This document shows, one piece after another, positions 24,238-32,305 of a stretch of 64,000 nucleotides of DNA (position 1 is the first letter of the stretch; the number at the start of each line of letters is the position of its first letter). The position numbers and the translations under genes are program-made. Origin of the DNA: an uncultured Oscillospiraceae bacterium (GTDB lineage Bacteria > Bacillota > Clostridia > Oscillospirales > Oscillospiraceae). The DNA lies in assembly GCA_910588635.1 (NCBI GenBank), contig CAJUPW010000001.1:148836-212835 (forward strand), written 5' to 3'. The notes below the pieces were generated by a model. That model did not search any database. It was not told the DNA's origin and was given only the letters and a program-made list of their open reading frames with translations.

Positions 24238-24283
24238 AAAAGTCCCAGGGTTCTTGCCATGCAAGGACCCTGGGACTTTTTTG
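24238..24283. terminator. Terminator after the MATE gene
   Basis: A nearly perfect 19-bp stem (AAAAGTCCCAGGG... pairing with ...CCCTGGGACTTTT, loop about CAT) is followed by TTTTTT on the plus side and by TTTT on the minus side. It closes the minus-strand operon that ends at 24304 and may work in both directions. Confidence 0.85.
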
Positions 24284-24303
24284 ACAGACATCCGTCAGAT
24301 GCT

Positions 24304-25671
24304 TCAGGGAAACAGGGCGCGCTCCGCCACGCCGGTATACTTGGCCGTCCAATGGCCGCTGTGATAATAAACGGCCGACGGTATCCACCCCAGAATCCAG
24401 CACAGCGGATAGCCGTACCAGACGCCGACGTAGCCAAACATCTTCCCGAGGAAATAGGGCAGCACAATCTTTGAGATCAATTCGATTGCGCCGGATAGAA
24501 TCGGGACCGCCACCGCTCCCACGCCTCGGAGCATATAGTTATACAGCCAAATCAAGGCAATAAATGGATAGAGCAGCGGCACATATCCCAAGAAGTCGCT
24601 TGCGGCCGCAACGATCACGTCGAGCCTGCTGTCATCCTCCGGCAAAAACAGCTTAATCAGCGGGTTTCGGAACATTGTAATCATCAGCCCGAACGCCAGC
24701 GCCGCAGCCGCCGCAAAGAGAGCCGACCTGCGCATACCACGCCGTATTCGCTGGAGCTGGCCCGCCCCCGCGTTTTGCGCGGTGAAGGTACAGAAAGCAA
24801 CCGCAAACTGGAGAAAGGGAAAGACAACGAACTGATGAATCCGGTTGGCGGCGGTATAGGCCGTGACCACTACGGTGCCGTAAGAGTTGATAATCCCTGT
24901 CACGATCATATCTCCAACCGCCAACACCGACGACTGCAGTCCCATCGGGATTCCAATCGAGGCGATTGCGGCGATATTCCTCAGAGACGGCCGAATATCC
25001 GGCCAGCGGACCCGAAAAACAGGAAATTTTTTGAGCGCGTAGCACAGACACAGAAGTCCGGAGAGCGTTTGGGCGAGAACGGTCGCAATCGCGGCGCCGG
25101 CGATCCCCATCGGGAACACCGCCACGAGCAGGATGTCCAGACCTATATTCAGCAGCGAGGACAGAATCAAAAACAGCAGCGGGGTCCGGCTGTCCCCAAG
25201 CGCCCGGACAACGGCCGCGATATTATTGTAGAGGACCAGTCCCAAACAGCCGCCCATGCAGATTTTGAGATACAATGACGCCTGAGCAAAAATATCCTCC
25301 GGTGTCAGCAGGATTTTCAGCAGCGGATCGACGCACAGGGTCCCGCCCAGAGACAGGGCCAGGGAACAGGCCAATGTATAGTAGATCGTGCTGACAAAGG
25401 AGACTCTGACCATCTTTTGCGTCCCGGCCCCGTAATACTGCGAGATAATTACGGAGCAGGCGCTGGACAGGCCGCTGTTCAGAGACATCAGAAAAAAGAT
25501 GCAGGCCCCGGTCGCGCCAACCGCCGCCAGAGCGTCGGTGCCGATTACCTTGCCCACGATCAGGCTGTCTGTGACGCTGTACAGCTGCTGGATCACAGCT
25601 CCGAAAATCAGGGGAAGAGAGAAGCGGAAGATCGAGCGAAATTCGCTCCCGCTGATTAAACTGCTTGTCAT
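24304..25671 (-). CDS. MATE family efflux transporter
   Basis: 455 residues with about twelve hydrophobic segments. The opening FRSIFRFSLPLIFGAVIQQLYSVTDSLIVG, followed by the internally repeated IASIGIPMGLQSSVLAVGDMIVTGI, is the duplicated MATE N-domain/C-domain signature. It exports organic cations, drugs or metabolites by Na+ or H+ antiport. It is the last gene of the long minus-strand operon, overlapping by four bases an upstream decayed frame. In this context it may export a by-product of the locus substrate, but specificity cannot be read. Confidence 0.9.
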   Translation of the reverse strand: MTSSLISGSEFRSIFRFSLPLIFGAVIQQLYSVTDSLIVGKVIGTDALAAVGATGACIFFLMSLNSGLSSACSVIISQYYGAGTQKMVRVSFVSTIYYTLACSLALSLGGTLCVDPLLKILLTPEDIFAQASLYLKICMGGCLGLVLYNNIAAVVRALGDSRTPLLFLILSSLLNIGLDILLVAVFPMGIAGAAIATVLAQTLSGLLCLCYALKKFPVFRVRWPDIRPSLRNIAAIASIGIPMGLQSSVLAVGDMIVTGIINSYGTVVVTAYTAANRIHQFVVFPFLQFAVAFCTFTAQNAGAGQLQRIRRGMRRSALFAAAAALAFGLMITMFRNPLIKLFLPEDDSRLDVIVAAASDFLGYVPLLYPFIALIWLYNYMLRGVGAVAVPILSGAIELISKIVLPYFLGKMFGYVGVWYGYPLCWILGWIPSAVYYHSGHWTAKYTGVAERALFP

Positions 25672-25974
25672 GCGGCCTCCACCAACGCCTGTACGACCTG
25701 ACGCGGGGGGATGCGGAGATGCAAACGACCTTCCCCGATCTCCGGGGAGCCGCTCCCGAATACCTCTTTTGCCATTGTGCCGGGATGCCAGAACTCCGAC
25801 GCGGTGTCGTGCCCGCTTTTGTTTTCGTTAAAGAAAAAACAGATCACAGTATACATCCGCCTCCATGGGGCCAACCTCAACAAATTTCAGCCCGTGGTCC
25901 ATCTGGCAGCCATCCTCCATAATACGATAGATATATCCGGCCCGCTCAATCCGCATCGCTTTTTGTGCAGCCAT
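25668..25974 (-). pseudogene. Remnant of a second FGE-like gene
   Basis: A perfect TATAGGAGGA ribosome site precedes ATG 25974, and the first 40 or so residues (MRIERAGYIYRIMEDGCQMDH, then VGPMEADVY) clearly parallel the N-terminus of the intact FGE-like protein at 27909-28613 (VRVERAQYIYR, MEGDCQMEHG, VGPLLADKY). The frame then stops at 25828 after 48 residues, and no further FGE similarity is visible up to the MATE start. The second overlapping frame to 25668 encodes nothing I recognise. Either a deletion has removed most of a duplicate gene or a short N-domain protein is still made from the intact start. Confidence 0.65.
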
Positions 25975-26077
25975 AAATCGTCCTCCTATACTTGATTTTA
26001 GGTCAATGGGCCGCACCCGAAAGCGGCGGTCACTGGGACAACGCAGCGATATCTGCCGCAGCCCGGAGCGGTGATTC

Positions 26078-27907
26078 TCATACAGCCGATACCAGAACAT
26101 GGAGCCCTTCACCGGGTTGGATCGAAGCATTCAGCCTGCCGCCGGACAGCTGGGCGGTTCCTTCACCCAGGATAATTTCAGACTGCCGGGCGGAGAAGCG
26201 CCACAGCTTCAGGTCCTTCACCTGCCGGACCTGATCGCTGTCATTGTAAAATGCGTAAATCTGCTTCTGCCCGCCGTCATCCTGAAATACGTTGCAGTAC
26301 ACCGGCTGTACTCCGGTGGGGTATAGGGGAATCGGATTCAGACCCATATATATCTCCAGATGGTCGAGGAATACGCGCTTCCACCGGGCGATCCGCTGCT
26401 TCTGCGCCTGATTGTAGGGCATCCAGCGGCCAAAAATGTCCTGCCAGACAACAATGGAGGCGCCGCCAAACTCCGCCCGTTTTATCAGCGTATCCTTATC
26501 CTGCATCCGCAGCCAGCGGCCGATGACCGGCGCGGCGTGTCTGGGATGCATAAACCGGAATACGTCCACCTCGGGCATGGGGTCTGCCGACCAAAATTCA
26601 TCCCAGGAGGCAGTCACATACTCCATGGTCCGCTTCTTCATCGGATGGGACTGGGTCTCCAGTACGATCCCGGGACGGACCTGATCCAGCTTTTCCCGCA
26701 TGGAGTAGGGCAAGGTCTGCATGGTATCCAGGTGGAAGCCGTCCAGATCGGTGTCCCGCGCGATTCTTGCCAGCTCATCGCCCATAGACTCCGTGCTCTC
26801 GGCCTCATTCCGGTCCCAGGGGATAAAGGGAAGCAGTACCCGGGCGCCATGGGCATGAAACTGATCCACCGCCCTGCGGAGGGCGGCGCGGCCGCCGGGG
26901 AAGTCATCGTAAAAGTTCCACTGGGTCCGCTCGTCCACTCCCAGCCGGGGATATTGGTTCCAGAGAATTACGGTATCGAAACCGCCAAACTCCTGCCCCT
27001 CTCTCACCAGCCGTTCCACGTCGATCTGCTGGCGCTGATGGTCAAAGCCCTCTTTGCCGTAGAGAAAGGTGAACTGGTGTACGGCGCAGCCGCGGAACCA
27101 TTGCAGGTCCTCACGGTCATACTCCGCAAAATCGTACTGAGCCCTCCATTGTCTGCGGCACAGGTCAAACGCTTCCGGCCATCCCTCCGCCAGTCCTGTG
27201 ATTACCAGCTCTGCGGTGTCGTTAAAGGACGCGTCGGGATTGACGCGGACGCGGTGGCAGGCGAGCTCCTCTTCGCAGGATATCTGGATAAATTGGCTGT
27301 TTATATTCTGAACGGAGCCCAGATCAGTCAGGTCGCTGCGGACCGGGAAGCTGACGCTGAAGCCGCTTCCGCTGTCCAGGTCGCAGACCACCAGAGGCAT
27401 AATGATGTCGGCGCTGTAAAAAGACTCACGCATCCGGTGGAGCACGTCGGCGCCCGACTTGTCCCGCAAGGTGCAGGCGGGATAGTACTTCTCCTGCCGG
27501 CCGCCGGAAGCCAGCGCCGCCAGGAAGGGGATATGGAAGAAGATAACAGAGGGAACTCCCTCCCGATAACCGTCGTACAGCTGATAGAGTATCCGCAGGC
27601 TGTTTCCGCCCTCGTCCAAAATATGCAGACGCAGTTTCAGCCTCAGCGCGTCGCAGGACAGCAGAAATGTGGCCATCTCCACCTTTTCGTCCTTCGCGCA
27701 GATCACATCCTCACAGACGAAGTCCGCGCTGCTGTAGTCGCGGCCAAATACGTTCAGCGTGAAGAGAGAGCCGCTTCCGCTCCCCGGCAGCGCTCCGCGT
27801 GTATTAGAAAATTCGGAAAAGCGCAGGCCGCAGGAATAATCAACTACCGCATGGAGCGCGCAATTCCGGATATCCACCGTCTTTCTGTCCTGAAAAACCT
27901 TTATCAT
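26078..27907 (-). CDS. Putative glycoside hydrolase (TIM-barrel, unassigned family)
   Basis: 609-residue cytosolic protein without signal peptide. The first 250 residues look like a beta-sandwich domain, followed by a probable (beta/alpha)8 barrel from about 290 (GFDTVILWNQYPRLG; VLLPFIPWDRNEAES; LDGFHLDTMQTLP; GIVLETQSHP) and a small beta-rich C-terminal domain. Asp in DGFHLD and Glu in VLETQ sit at strand ends where a retaining barrel would place its acids; this is inference. ATG 27907 immediately follows the upstream stop (TGATATG), with AAAGGAG ten bases upstream. I do not recognise the family with certainty. In the operon it likely cleaves the glycoside imported by the BMP-type transporter. 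Confidence 0.68.
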   Translation of the reverse strand: MIKVFQDRKTVDIRNCALHAVVDYSCGLRFSEFSNTRGALPGSGSGSLFTLNVFGRDYSSADFVCEDVICAKDEKVEMATFLLSCDALRLKLRLHILDEGGNSLRILYQLYDGYREGVPSVIFFHIPFLAALASGGRQEKYYPACTLRDKSGADVLHRMRESFYSADIIMPLVVCDLDSGSGFSVSFPVRSDLTDLGSVQNINSQFIQISCEEELACHRVRVNPDASFNDTAELVITGLAEGWPEAFDLCRRQWRAQYDFAEYDREDLQWFRGCAVHQFTFLYGKEGFDHQRQQIDVERLVREGQEFGGFDTVILWNQYPRLGVDERTQWNFYDDFPGGRAALRRAVDQFHAHGARVLLPFIPWDRNEAESTESMGDELARIARDTDLDGFHLDTMQTLPYSMREKLDQVRPGIVLETQSHPMKKRTMEYVTASWDEFWSADPMPEVDVFRFMHPRHAAPVIGRWLRMQDKDTLIKRAEFGGASIVVWQDIFGRWMPYNQAQKQRIARWKRVFLDHLEIYMGLNPIPLYPTGVQPVYCNVFQDDGGQKQIYAFYNDSDQVRQVKDLKLWRFSARQSEIILGEGTAQLSGGRLNASIQPGEGLHVLVSAV

Positions 27908-27908
27908 A

Positions 27909-28613
27909 TCAGTCACACTCCTTTACGCAGCGGAATCCTACTGTAGAAAAGCGGTTCATGGCGTTTCCCAGCAGATGGACCTTCAAATGGCAGTCGTTGG
28001 GGACTGCGCCTCCCTCCGTGTGCCAGTAGTCCGGCGCCGTGTAGTAGCAGCTGCCGCGCAAGGTTATAAAGTAGTGGTCGTGATCGGAGTCGAAGTGGGT
28101 CTCGCTGGTAAATTCCCATACGTTTCCGCACATATGGTACAGTCCGAAGGGAGACACCCCCTCCGGGCGGCTGTTCACCGCTTCCAGCCCATGGGAGTAT
28201 ACATTGCATTTGCTGTAATCCTTTTCGTCCCCCCAGGGCCATGTGTAGTGCATCGGACCGGCGGCCAGGTATTGCCACTCCGCTTCCGTCGGCAGGCGTT
28301 TCCCGTAAAAGGCCGCATAGGCCATGGCGTCCTCCTGACTGACGTTGACCACCGGAAGGTCCTCCTCCCCCTCCCGATACTTCCCGTTTTCCCAATGCTT
28401 CAGGTAGTTTCGGGTGTCCGCGGGCACATAGCCAGACTCCTGAAGAAACCGGTAAAACATACCGTTGGTTACCGTATATTTATCCGCCAGCAGCGGCCCG
28501 ACCGTAACATGGACAGGACCGTGCTCCATCTGGCAGTCGCCCTCCATCACGCGATGGACACAGCGGTAAATATACTGCGCCCGTTCCACTCTCACTTGTT
28601 CTTGTTCCAGCAT
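27909..28613 (-). CDS. FGE-sulfatase (SUMF1/EgtB-fold) family protein, non-canonical
   Basis: 234 residues. Family marks include VTNGMFYRFLQESGYV, PVVNVSQEDAMAYAAFYGKRLPTEAEW, PWGDEKDYSKCN, GVSPFGLYHMCGNVWEFTSE and the terminal TVGFRCVKE. Canonical formylglycine-generating enzymes bind copper through two cysteines spaced C-x4-C after RGGS; here that region reads LRGSCYYTAPDYWH and lacks the pair, so sulfatase activation is unlikely, and no sulfatase is encoded nearby. EgtB-like iron ligands (HxxxHxE) are also not evident. ATG 28613 has AGGAGG eight bases upstream. The gene is directly upstream of, and coupled to, the glycosidase gene; it may be a binding or accessory fold. Confidence 0.8.
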   Translation of the reverse strand: MLEQEQVRVERAQYIYRCVHRVMEGDCQMEHGPVHVTVGPLLADKYTVTNGMFYRFLQESGYVPADTRNYLKHWENGKYREGEEDLPVVNVSQEDAMAYAAFYGKRLPTEAEWQYLAAGPMHYTWPWGDEKDYSKCNVYSHGLEAVNSRPEGVSPFGLYHMCGNVWEFTSETHFDSDHDHYFITLRGSCYYTAPDYWHTEGGAVPNDCHLKVHLLGNAMNRFSTVGFRCVKECD

Positions 28614-28641
28614 AGTCGTCTGCCTCCTCTGTAAGTCCAAA

Positions 28642-29574
28642 TCAAATCACCTCGTTCGAAATATCAATCCCCTTGTACTTTTTCACCCCGACCACCAACA
28701 GAACAATCAGGACCATAAGATAGGGCAGCATGGTCAGGATCTGGCTGGGCAGTCCGTAGGAGGACAGCACCAGCGTCAGCGCGGTGGAGTAGGCGAACAG
28801 CATGGCCAGCAGCATGGTGCGGAAGGGATCGGCCTTGCCCACCAGAATGGCGGTCAGGCACAAGAAGCCCCGGCCGTCGGTCATTTTCTCGGTGAACATC
28901 GACGAGCCGCTCAGGGGCAGGTAGGACCCGGCCAAGCCCATCATGGAGCCCATAATCAACAGACACAGCCAGCGGTACTTCCGCACGTTGATTCCGGCGG
29001 ACTGAGCGGCCGTAGGATTCATGCCCACGCCGCGCAGGCGCAGCCCGAAGGGGGTCTTGTACATAACGATCATGGCAATCACAGCAATCACGTAAGACAA
29101 ATACACCATAGCGATAGCGTTGTTGAACAGGGTGTCCAGAACGGGAAACTGCTTCAAAAACTCCAGATTGATGGTCTTGTAGCTGACAATGGCGGGGTCT
29201 GTGTAGTTGCCTCTTACGCCCCAGGTAATCACCATCAGCAAGGTGGTCATGGCCCAGGCGCCATTGTTGTAGGCCACGCTGACAATCATGGCGTTGCAGT
29301 TCAAATGATAGACCAGAAGGCCGTAAATTCCGCCCAGAGCAAGGCCGGACAGAATTGCGATCAGGGAGCCGACCAGAGGGCTGCCGGAAATAAAGCTCCC
29401 AAAGGCGGCGAAGAAGCAGCCGGTCAGCATAAAACATTCGTAGGCCAGGTTTCCGGTGCTGGTCTTTTCATTAAAGCAGCCGCCCATAGAGCCGATGACC
29501 AGCGGGCAGGACAGGCGGAGCGCCGAGGCAAAGGTAATGGCGCTTACCGAGGTCTTTAAAACGTCCCAAAACAT
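28642..29574 (-). CDS. Nucleoside-type (BMP family) ABC permease, second subunit
   Basis: 310 residues, about eight membrane helices. NupQ/YufQ-like features: SALRLSCPLVIGSMGGCFNEKTSTGNLAYECFML at the start (the conserved Gly-rich loop), TPFGLRLRGVGMNPTAAQSAGINV and GRGFLCLTAILVGKADP. It forms the heterodimeric channel with the permease encoded at 29576-30709, whose stop is one base before this start. The BMP transporter class generally imports nucleosides or purine derivatives; here ribokinase genes support a ribose-containing substrate. Confidence 0.88.
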   Translation of the reverse strand: MFWDVLKTSVSAITFASALRLSCPLVIGSMGGCFNEKTSTGNLAYECFMLTGCFFAAFGSFISGSPLVGSLIAILSGLALGGIYGLLVYHLNCNAMIVSVAYNNGAWAMTTLLMVITWGVRGNYTDPAIVSYKTINLEFLKQFPVLDTLFNNAIAMVYLSYVIAVIAMIVMYKTPFGLRLRGVGMNPTAAQSAGINVRKYRWLCLLIMGSMMGLAGSYLPLSGSSMFTEKMTDGRGFLCLTAILVGKADPFRTMLLAMLFAYSTALTLVLSSYGLPSQILTMLPYLMVLIVLLVVGVKKYKGIDISNEVI

Positions 29575-29575
29575 A

Positions 29576-30709
29576 TTATCCCTCTCCTCCTCTGCCGTTC
29601 AGCGCCGCAAGCTCCGCGCGCTTGCGCTTCCGGTCCTCAAAATAGCGGAAGATACCCTCATAATCAATGGAAACGCAGAGGACAAAGATCATCTGCAGCA
29701 GATTGACGGTCAGCCGGTTCAGCGACGTGGCCCGCTCCATGGCCATGGCGCCGGTCTTCAGCGCGCCCCAAATCAGCGACACAAAAATAAGAGCGATGGG
29801 GTTCAGATTACAAATATTCGCGATCATAATCCCTTCCCAGCCCATCAGCGTGCTGAAATTGGACACATATTTATGGTACCCGCCGCAGACCTCCACACCG
29901 CCGCACAGTCCCGCGCAGAAGCCGGACAGCGCAAAGATGGCCAAGAAGGTCTGCTTCACGTTGACGCCGCCCACCTGTGCAAAACGCAGGTTTTCACCCA
30001 CCTGTTTCAGCTCATAGCCCACGATTGTATAGCGGTAGAGCGCAAATACCAGCAGCACGATGGCCAGCGCCAGAAAAAAACCGGTAGAGGCGGTCGTGCC
30101 TTGCACAATGGTGGAAAGCATCGCGGTATTCTGGATCGTGGGGGTGCGGGCCGACGTAGTCGTCAGCCCCAGGGCGGGGATAATCTTCCAGATTACAAAG
30201 TAGTCGCACAGCAGCGTGGCGATAAAGTTCATCATCATGGTGGTGACATACTCGTTGATCTGAAAAAACAGCCGCATCAGCGCCGGAATCGCCACCCAGA
30301 CCACGCCGGCAAGGCCCGCGCAGACCAGACAGACGATGACATGGACCAGGGGCGGGAGATTACAGAAGTAACCGATTACGCCAGCGGTAAAGGCGCCGAT
30401 ATACATCTGGCCTTCGATGCCCAGATTGTTGACGCCCGACCTAAAGGCGATGATGGCCGCCACCCCGTTAAACAGACAGGGGGTGGCCCAGCGCAGCGTA
30501 TTGCCAAACTGTATTTTCCCGCCAAAGGCGCCGTCCAGAATCAGCAGCGCCGCGTTTAAGGGGTCCTCTCCCTGAGCGGCCACAATGACCGCGCCCAGAA
30601 GCAGCACGCCGAGGAATGAGGCGACATACCGGACGACACCGACCTTACGTTCAAAAGTAAACAGCTTTGTGTTTTTGAACGGGTCCAAATTGATATTTTT
30701 TGCGATCAT
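29576..30709 (-). CDS. Nucleoside-type (BMP family) ABC permease, first subunit
   Basis: 377 residues with about ten membrane helices, NupP/YufP-like. Typical stretches are ATPCLFNGVAAIIAFRSGVNNLGIEGQMYIGAF, INEYVTTMMMNFIATLL and GYELKQVGENLRFAQVGGVNVKQTF. The gene lies one base after the ATPase stop. A longer cytosolic C-terminal tail rich in Arg/Lys/Glu (YFEDRKRKRAELAALNGR) closes the protein. Partner of the second permease downstream. Confidence 0.88.
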   Translation of the reverse strand: MIAKNINLDPFKNTKLFTFERKVGVVRYVASFLGVLLLGAVIVAAQGEDPLNAALLILDGAFGGKIQFGNTLRWATPCLFNGVAAIIAFRSGVNNLGIEGQMYIGAFTAGVIGYFCNLPPLVHVIVCLVCAGLAGVVWVAIPALMRLFFQINEYVTTMMMNFIATLLCDYFVIWKIIPALGLTTTSARTPTIQNTAMLSTIVQGTTASTGFFLALAIVLLVFALYRYTIVGYELKQVGENLRFAQVGGVNVKQTFLAIFALSGFCAGLCGGVEVCGGYHKYVSNFSTLMGWEGIMIANICNLNPIALIFVSLIWGALKTGAMAMERATSLNRLTVNLLQMIFVLCVSIDYEGIFRYFEDRKRKRAELAALNGRGGEG

Positions 30710-30710
30710 C

Positions 30711-32231
30711 TCAACACTCCCCCAGCATCAAAAGTCCAATTTCTTCGGCCGTCTTTTCCTTGTAGCCGCCGCCGTCCACTATTTCGCCGTTGTAAATCAC
30801 CTTAATCTGGTCCGATAGCTGCATGACCTCGTTCAGCTCATGGCTCACCAGGAGAATCGCCACTCCGGATTTTGCGATATCCAGCAGCTTGGCCCACACA
30901 AACTCGATGGCGCCCACGTCGATGCCTCGGGTCGGGTCCTCAATCAGAAGCAGCTTATTGTTCTGAATGCTCTCCCGGCCGACGATGAGCTTTTGGATAT
31001 TTCCGCCGGACAGCGTACGCAGCTTGTCGTTGATGCCCTGGGCCTTCACACGGAAGAGCGCGATCACGTCAGAGGTAAATTTCTCAACGGCGGGTCTGTC
31101 CAACAGATAACGGCTCTTGAAGCCGTGGGCAATGTGGTATCCCATGATGGCGTTTTCCCAGAGCGTCCCCACTCCGCTGCCGCCCGCGCCCAGCCTGTCC
31201 TGCGGGATATAGCCGATGCCCTTGACCCTGTGCTCTCGAGGCGTCGCGTAGGTGATATCCTCTCCGCAGAACTCGATCACGCTGCCGGGCTCCGGCTTCG
31301 CCATGCCAAACAGCGCTGAGACAAGCTGCTGCTGCCCGGACCCGGCGACGCCGGCAATCCCGACAATCTGCCCCGCCTTGATATCGAAGCTGACGCCCTT
31401 GACCCGCTCGACGCCGTCTCGATCCTTCACGCGCAGATTTTTGATGGACAGGACGGTCTCCTTGGGCTCCAGAATCTCCTTATTCGCCTGCAGCATGACC
31501 TCCCGGCCGATCATCATACTGGCCAGCGTCTGCTCATTCACCTCGGAGGGCAGAACATTGCCCGTTACCCGGCCATTGCGCAAAACGGTGATGTAGTCGG
31601 CAATCGCAAATACTTCCTTCAGCTTGTGAGAAATGAAAATAATCGTTTTCCCGTGCTCCGTCAGGTTGCGAATGGCCGCAAAGAGACCGTCAACCCCCTT
31701 GGGGGTCAGTACTGAGGTGGGTTCATCCAGAATGATGATCTCCGCCCCCTTGTACAGCACCTTCACGATTTCCACCTGCTGCAGCATCGCGACCGCCAGA
31801 TCGCTGATCTTCGCGTCCAGGGGAATGTTGAAATGGTAGCGCTCGCAGATTTCCTCCACCTTCCTGCGGGACGCCTTGCGGTCGATAAACAGTCCGCCGC
31901 ACATTTTCTCCTCAAAACCGAGGATGATGTTCTCAAACACCGTCAGGTCGTGGAAGAGCATGAACTCCTGGTATACCATGCCGATCCCGCACTTTGCCGC
32001 GTCAAGCGAGTTCTTAAAGACCACCTTTTTCCCGTTCAGGATGATATCGCCGTGATCCGGGCGGTAGATGCCGGTGAGGATATTCATCAACGTGCTTTTT
32101 CCCGCGCCGTTTTCGCCAATCAGCGCATGCACGGTTCCTTTTTTCAGGTTAAAGTTGACATTGTCATTGGCCACCAGCGCGCCAAATGCAATACGGATAT
32201 CCTTCATCTGAAGAAGATAGTTATGCTCCAC
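30711..32231 (-). CDS. Nucleoside-type ABC transporter ATPase
   Basis: 506 residues with duplicated ABC domains (NupO/YufO-like). The first domain has GENGAGKST and IIILDEPTSVLTP; the second has the degenerate GVAGSGQQQ, LSGGNIQKLIVGRE and LLIEDPTRGIDVGAIE. The ASMMIGREV motif between domains is usual for this group. Start GTG 32231 is supported by an AGGGGGG site ten bases upstream; ATG 24 bases later (MKDIRIAFG) is possible but leaves poor ribosome-site spacing. The gene follows the stem-loop after the BMP-type binding-protein gene. Confidence 0.9.
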   Translation of the reverse strand: MEHNYLLQMKDIRIAFGALVANDNVNFNLKKGTVHALIGENGAGKSTLMNILTGIYRPDHGDIILNGKKVVFKNSLDAAKCGIGMVYQEFMLFHDLTVFENIILGFEEKMCGGLFIDRKASRRKVEEICERYHFNIPLDAKISDLAVAMLQQVEIVKVLYKGAEIIILDEPTSVLTPKGVDGLFAAIRNLTEHGKTIIFISHKLKEVFAIADYITVLRNGRVTGNVLPSEVNEQTLASMMIGREVMLQANKEILEPKETVLSIKNLRVKDRDGVERVKGVSFDIKAGQIVGIAGVAGSGQQQLVSALFGMAKPEPGSVIEFCGEDITYATPREHRVKGIGYIPQDRLGAGGSGVGTLWENAIMGYHIAHGFKSRYLLDRPAVEKFTSDVIALFRVKAQGINDKLRTLSGGNIQKLIVGRESIQNNKLLLIEDPTRGIDVGAIEFVWAKLLDIAKSGVAILLVSHELNEVMQLSDQIKVIYNGEIVDGGGYKEKTAEEIGLLMLGEC

Positions 32232-32261
32232 GTGGATTAAGCCCCCCTTTTCATTCCTAAT

Positions 32262-32300
32262 AGCAAAAGGGGAGCCGGAAACCCCAGCTCCCCCGTTGCT
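32262..32300 (-). terminator. Stem-loop between the BMP binding-protein gene and the ATPase gene
   Basis: Arms AGCAAAAGGGGAGC and GCTCCCCCGTTGCT (small internal mismatch) enclose an 11-base loop. It is the third case in this window of a strong hairpin directly after the binding-protein gene and before the other ABC genes. No long U-tract follows, so partial termination or mRNA protection is more likely than a full stop. Confidence 0.7.
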
Positions 32301-32305
32301 ATCCA

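Noticed and set aside
24150..24240. Short stretch resembling a tRNA D-arm (ACTCAGCGGCAGAGCG)
   Set aside because: No matching acceptor stem, anticodon arm or T-arm could be found around it, so no tRNA or attachment site is supported.
25668..25883. Separate 71-residue gene upstream of the MATE gene
   Set aside because: No ribosome site at its start and no family; better explained as part of the decayed FGE-like copy.
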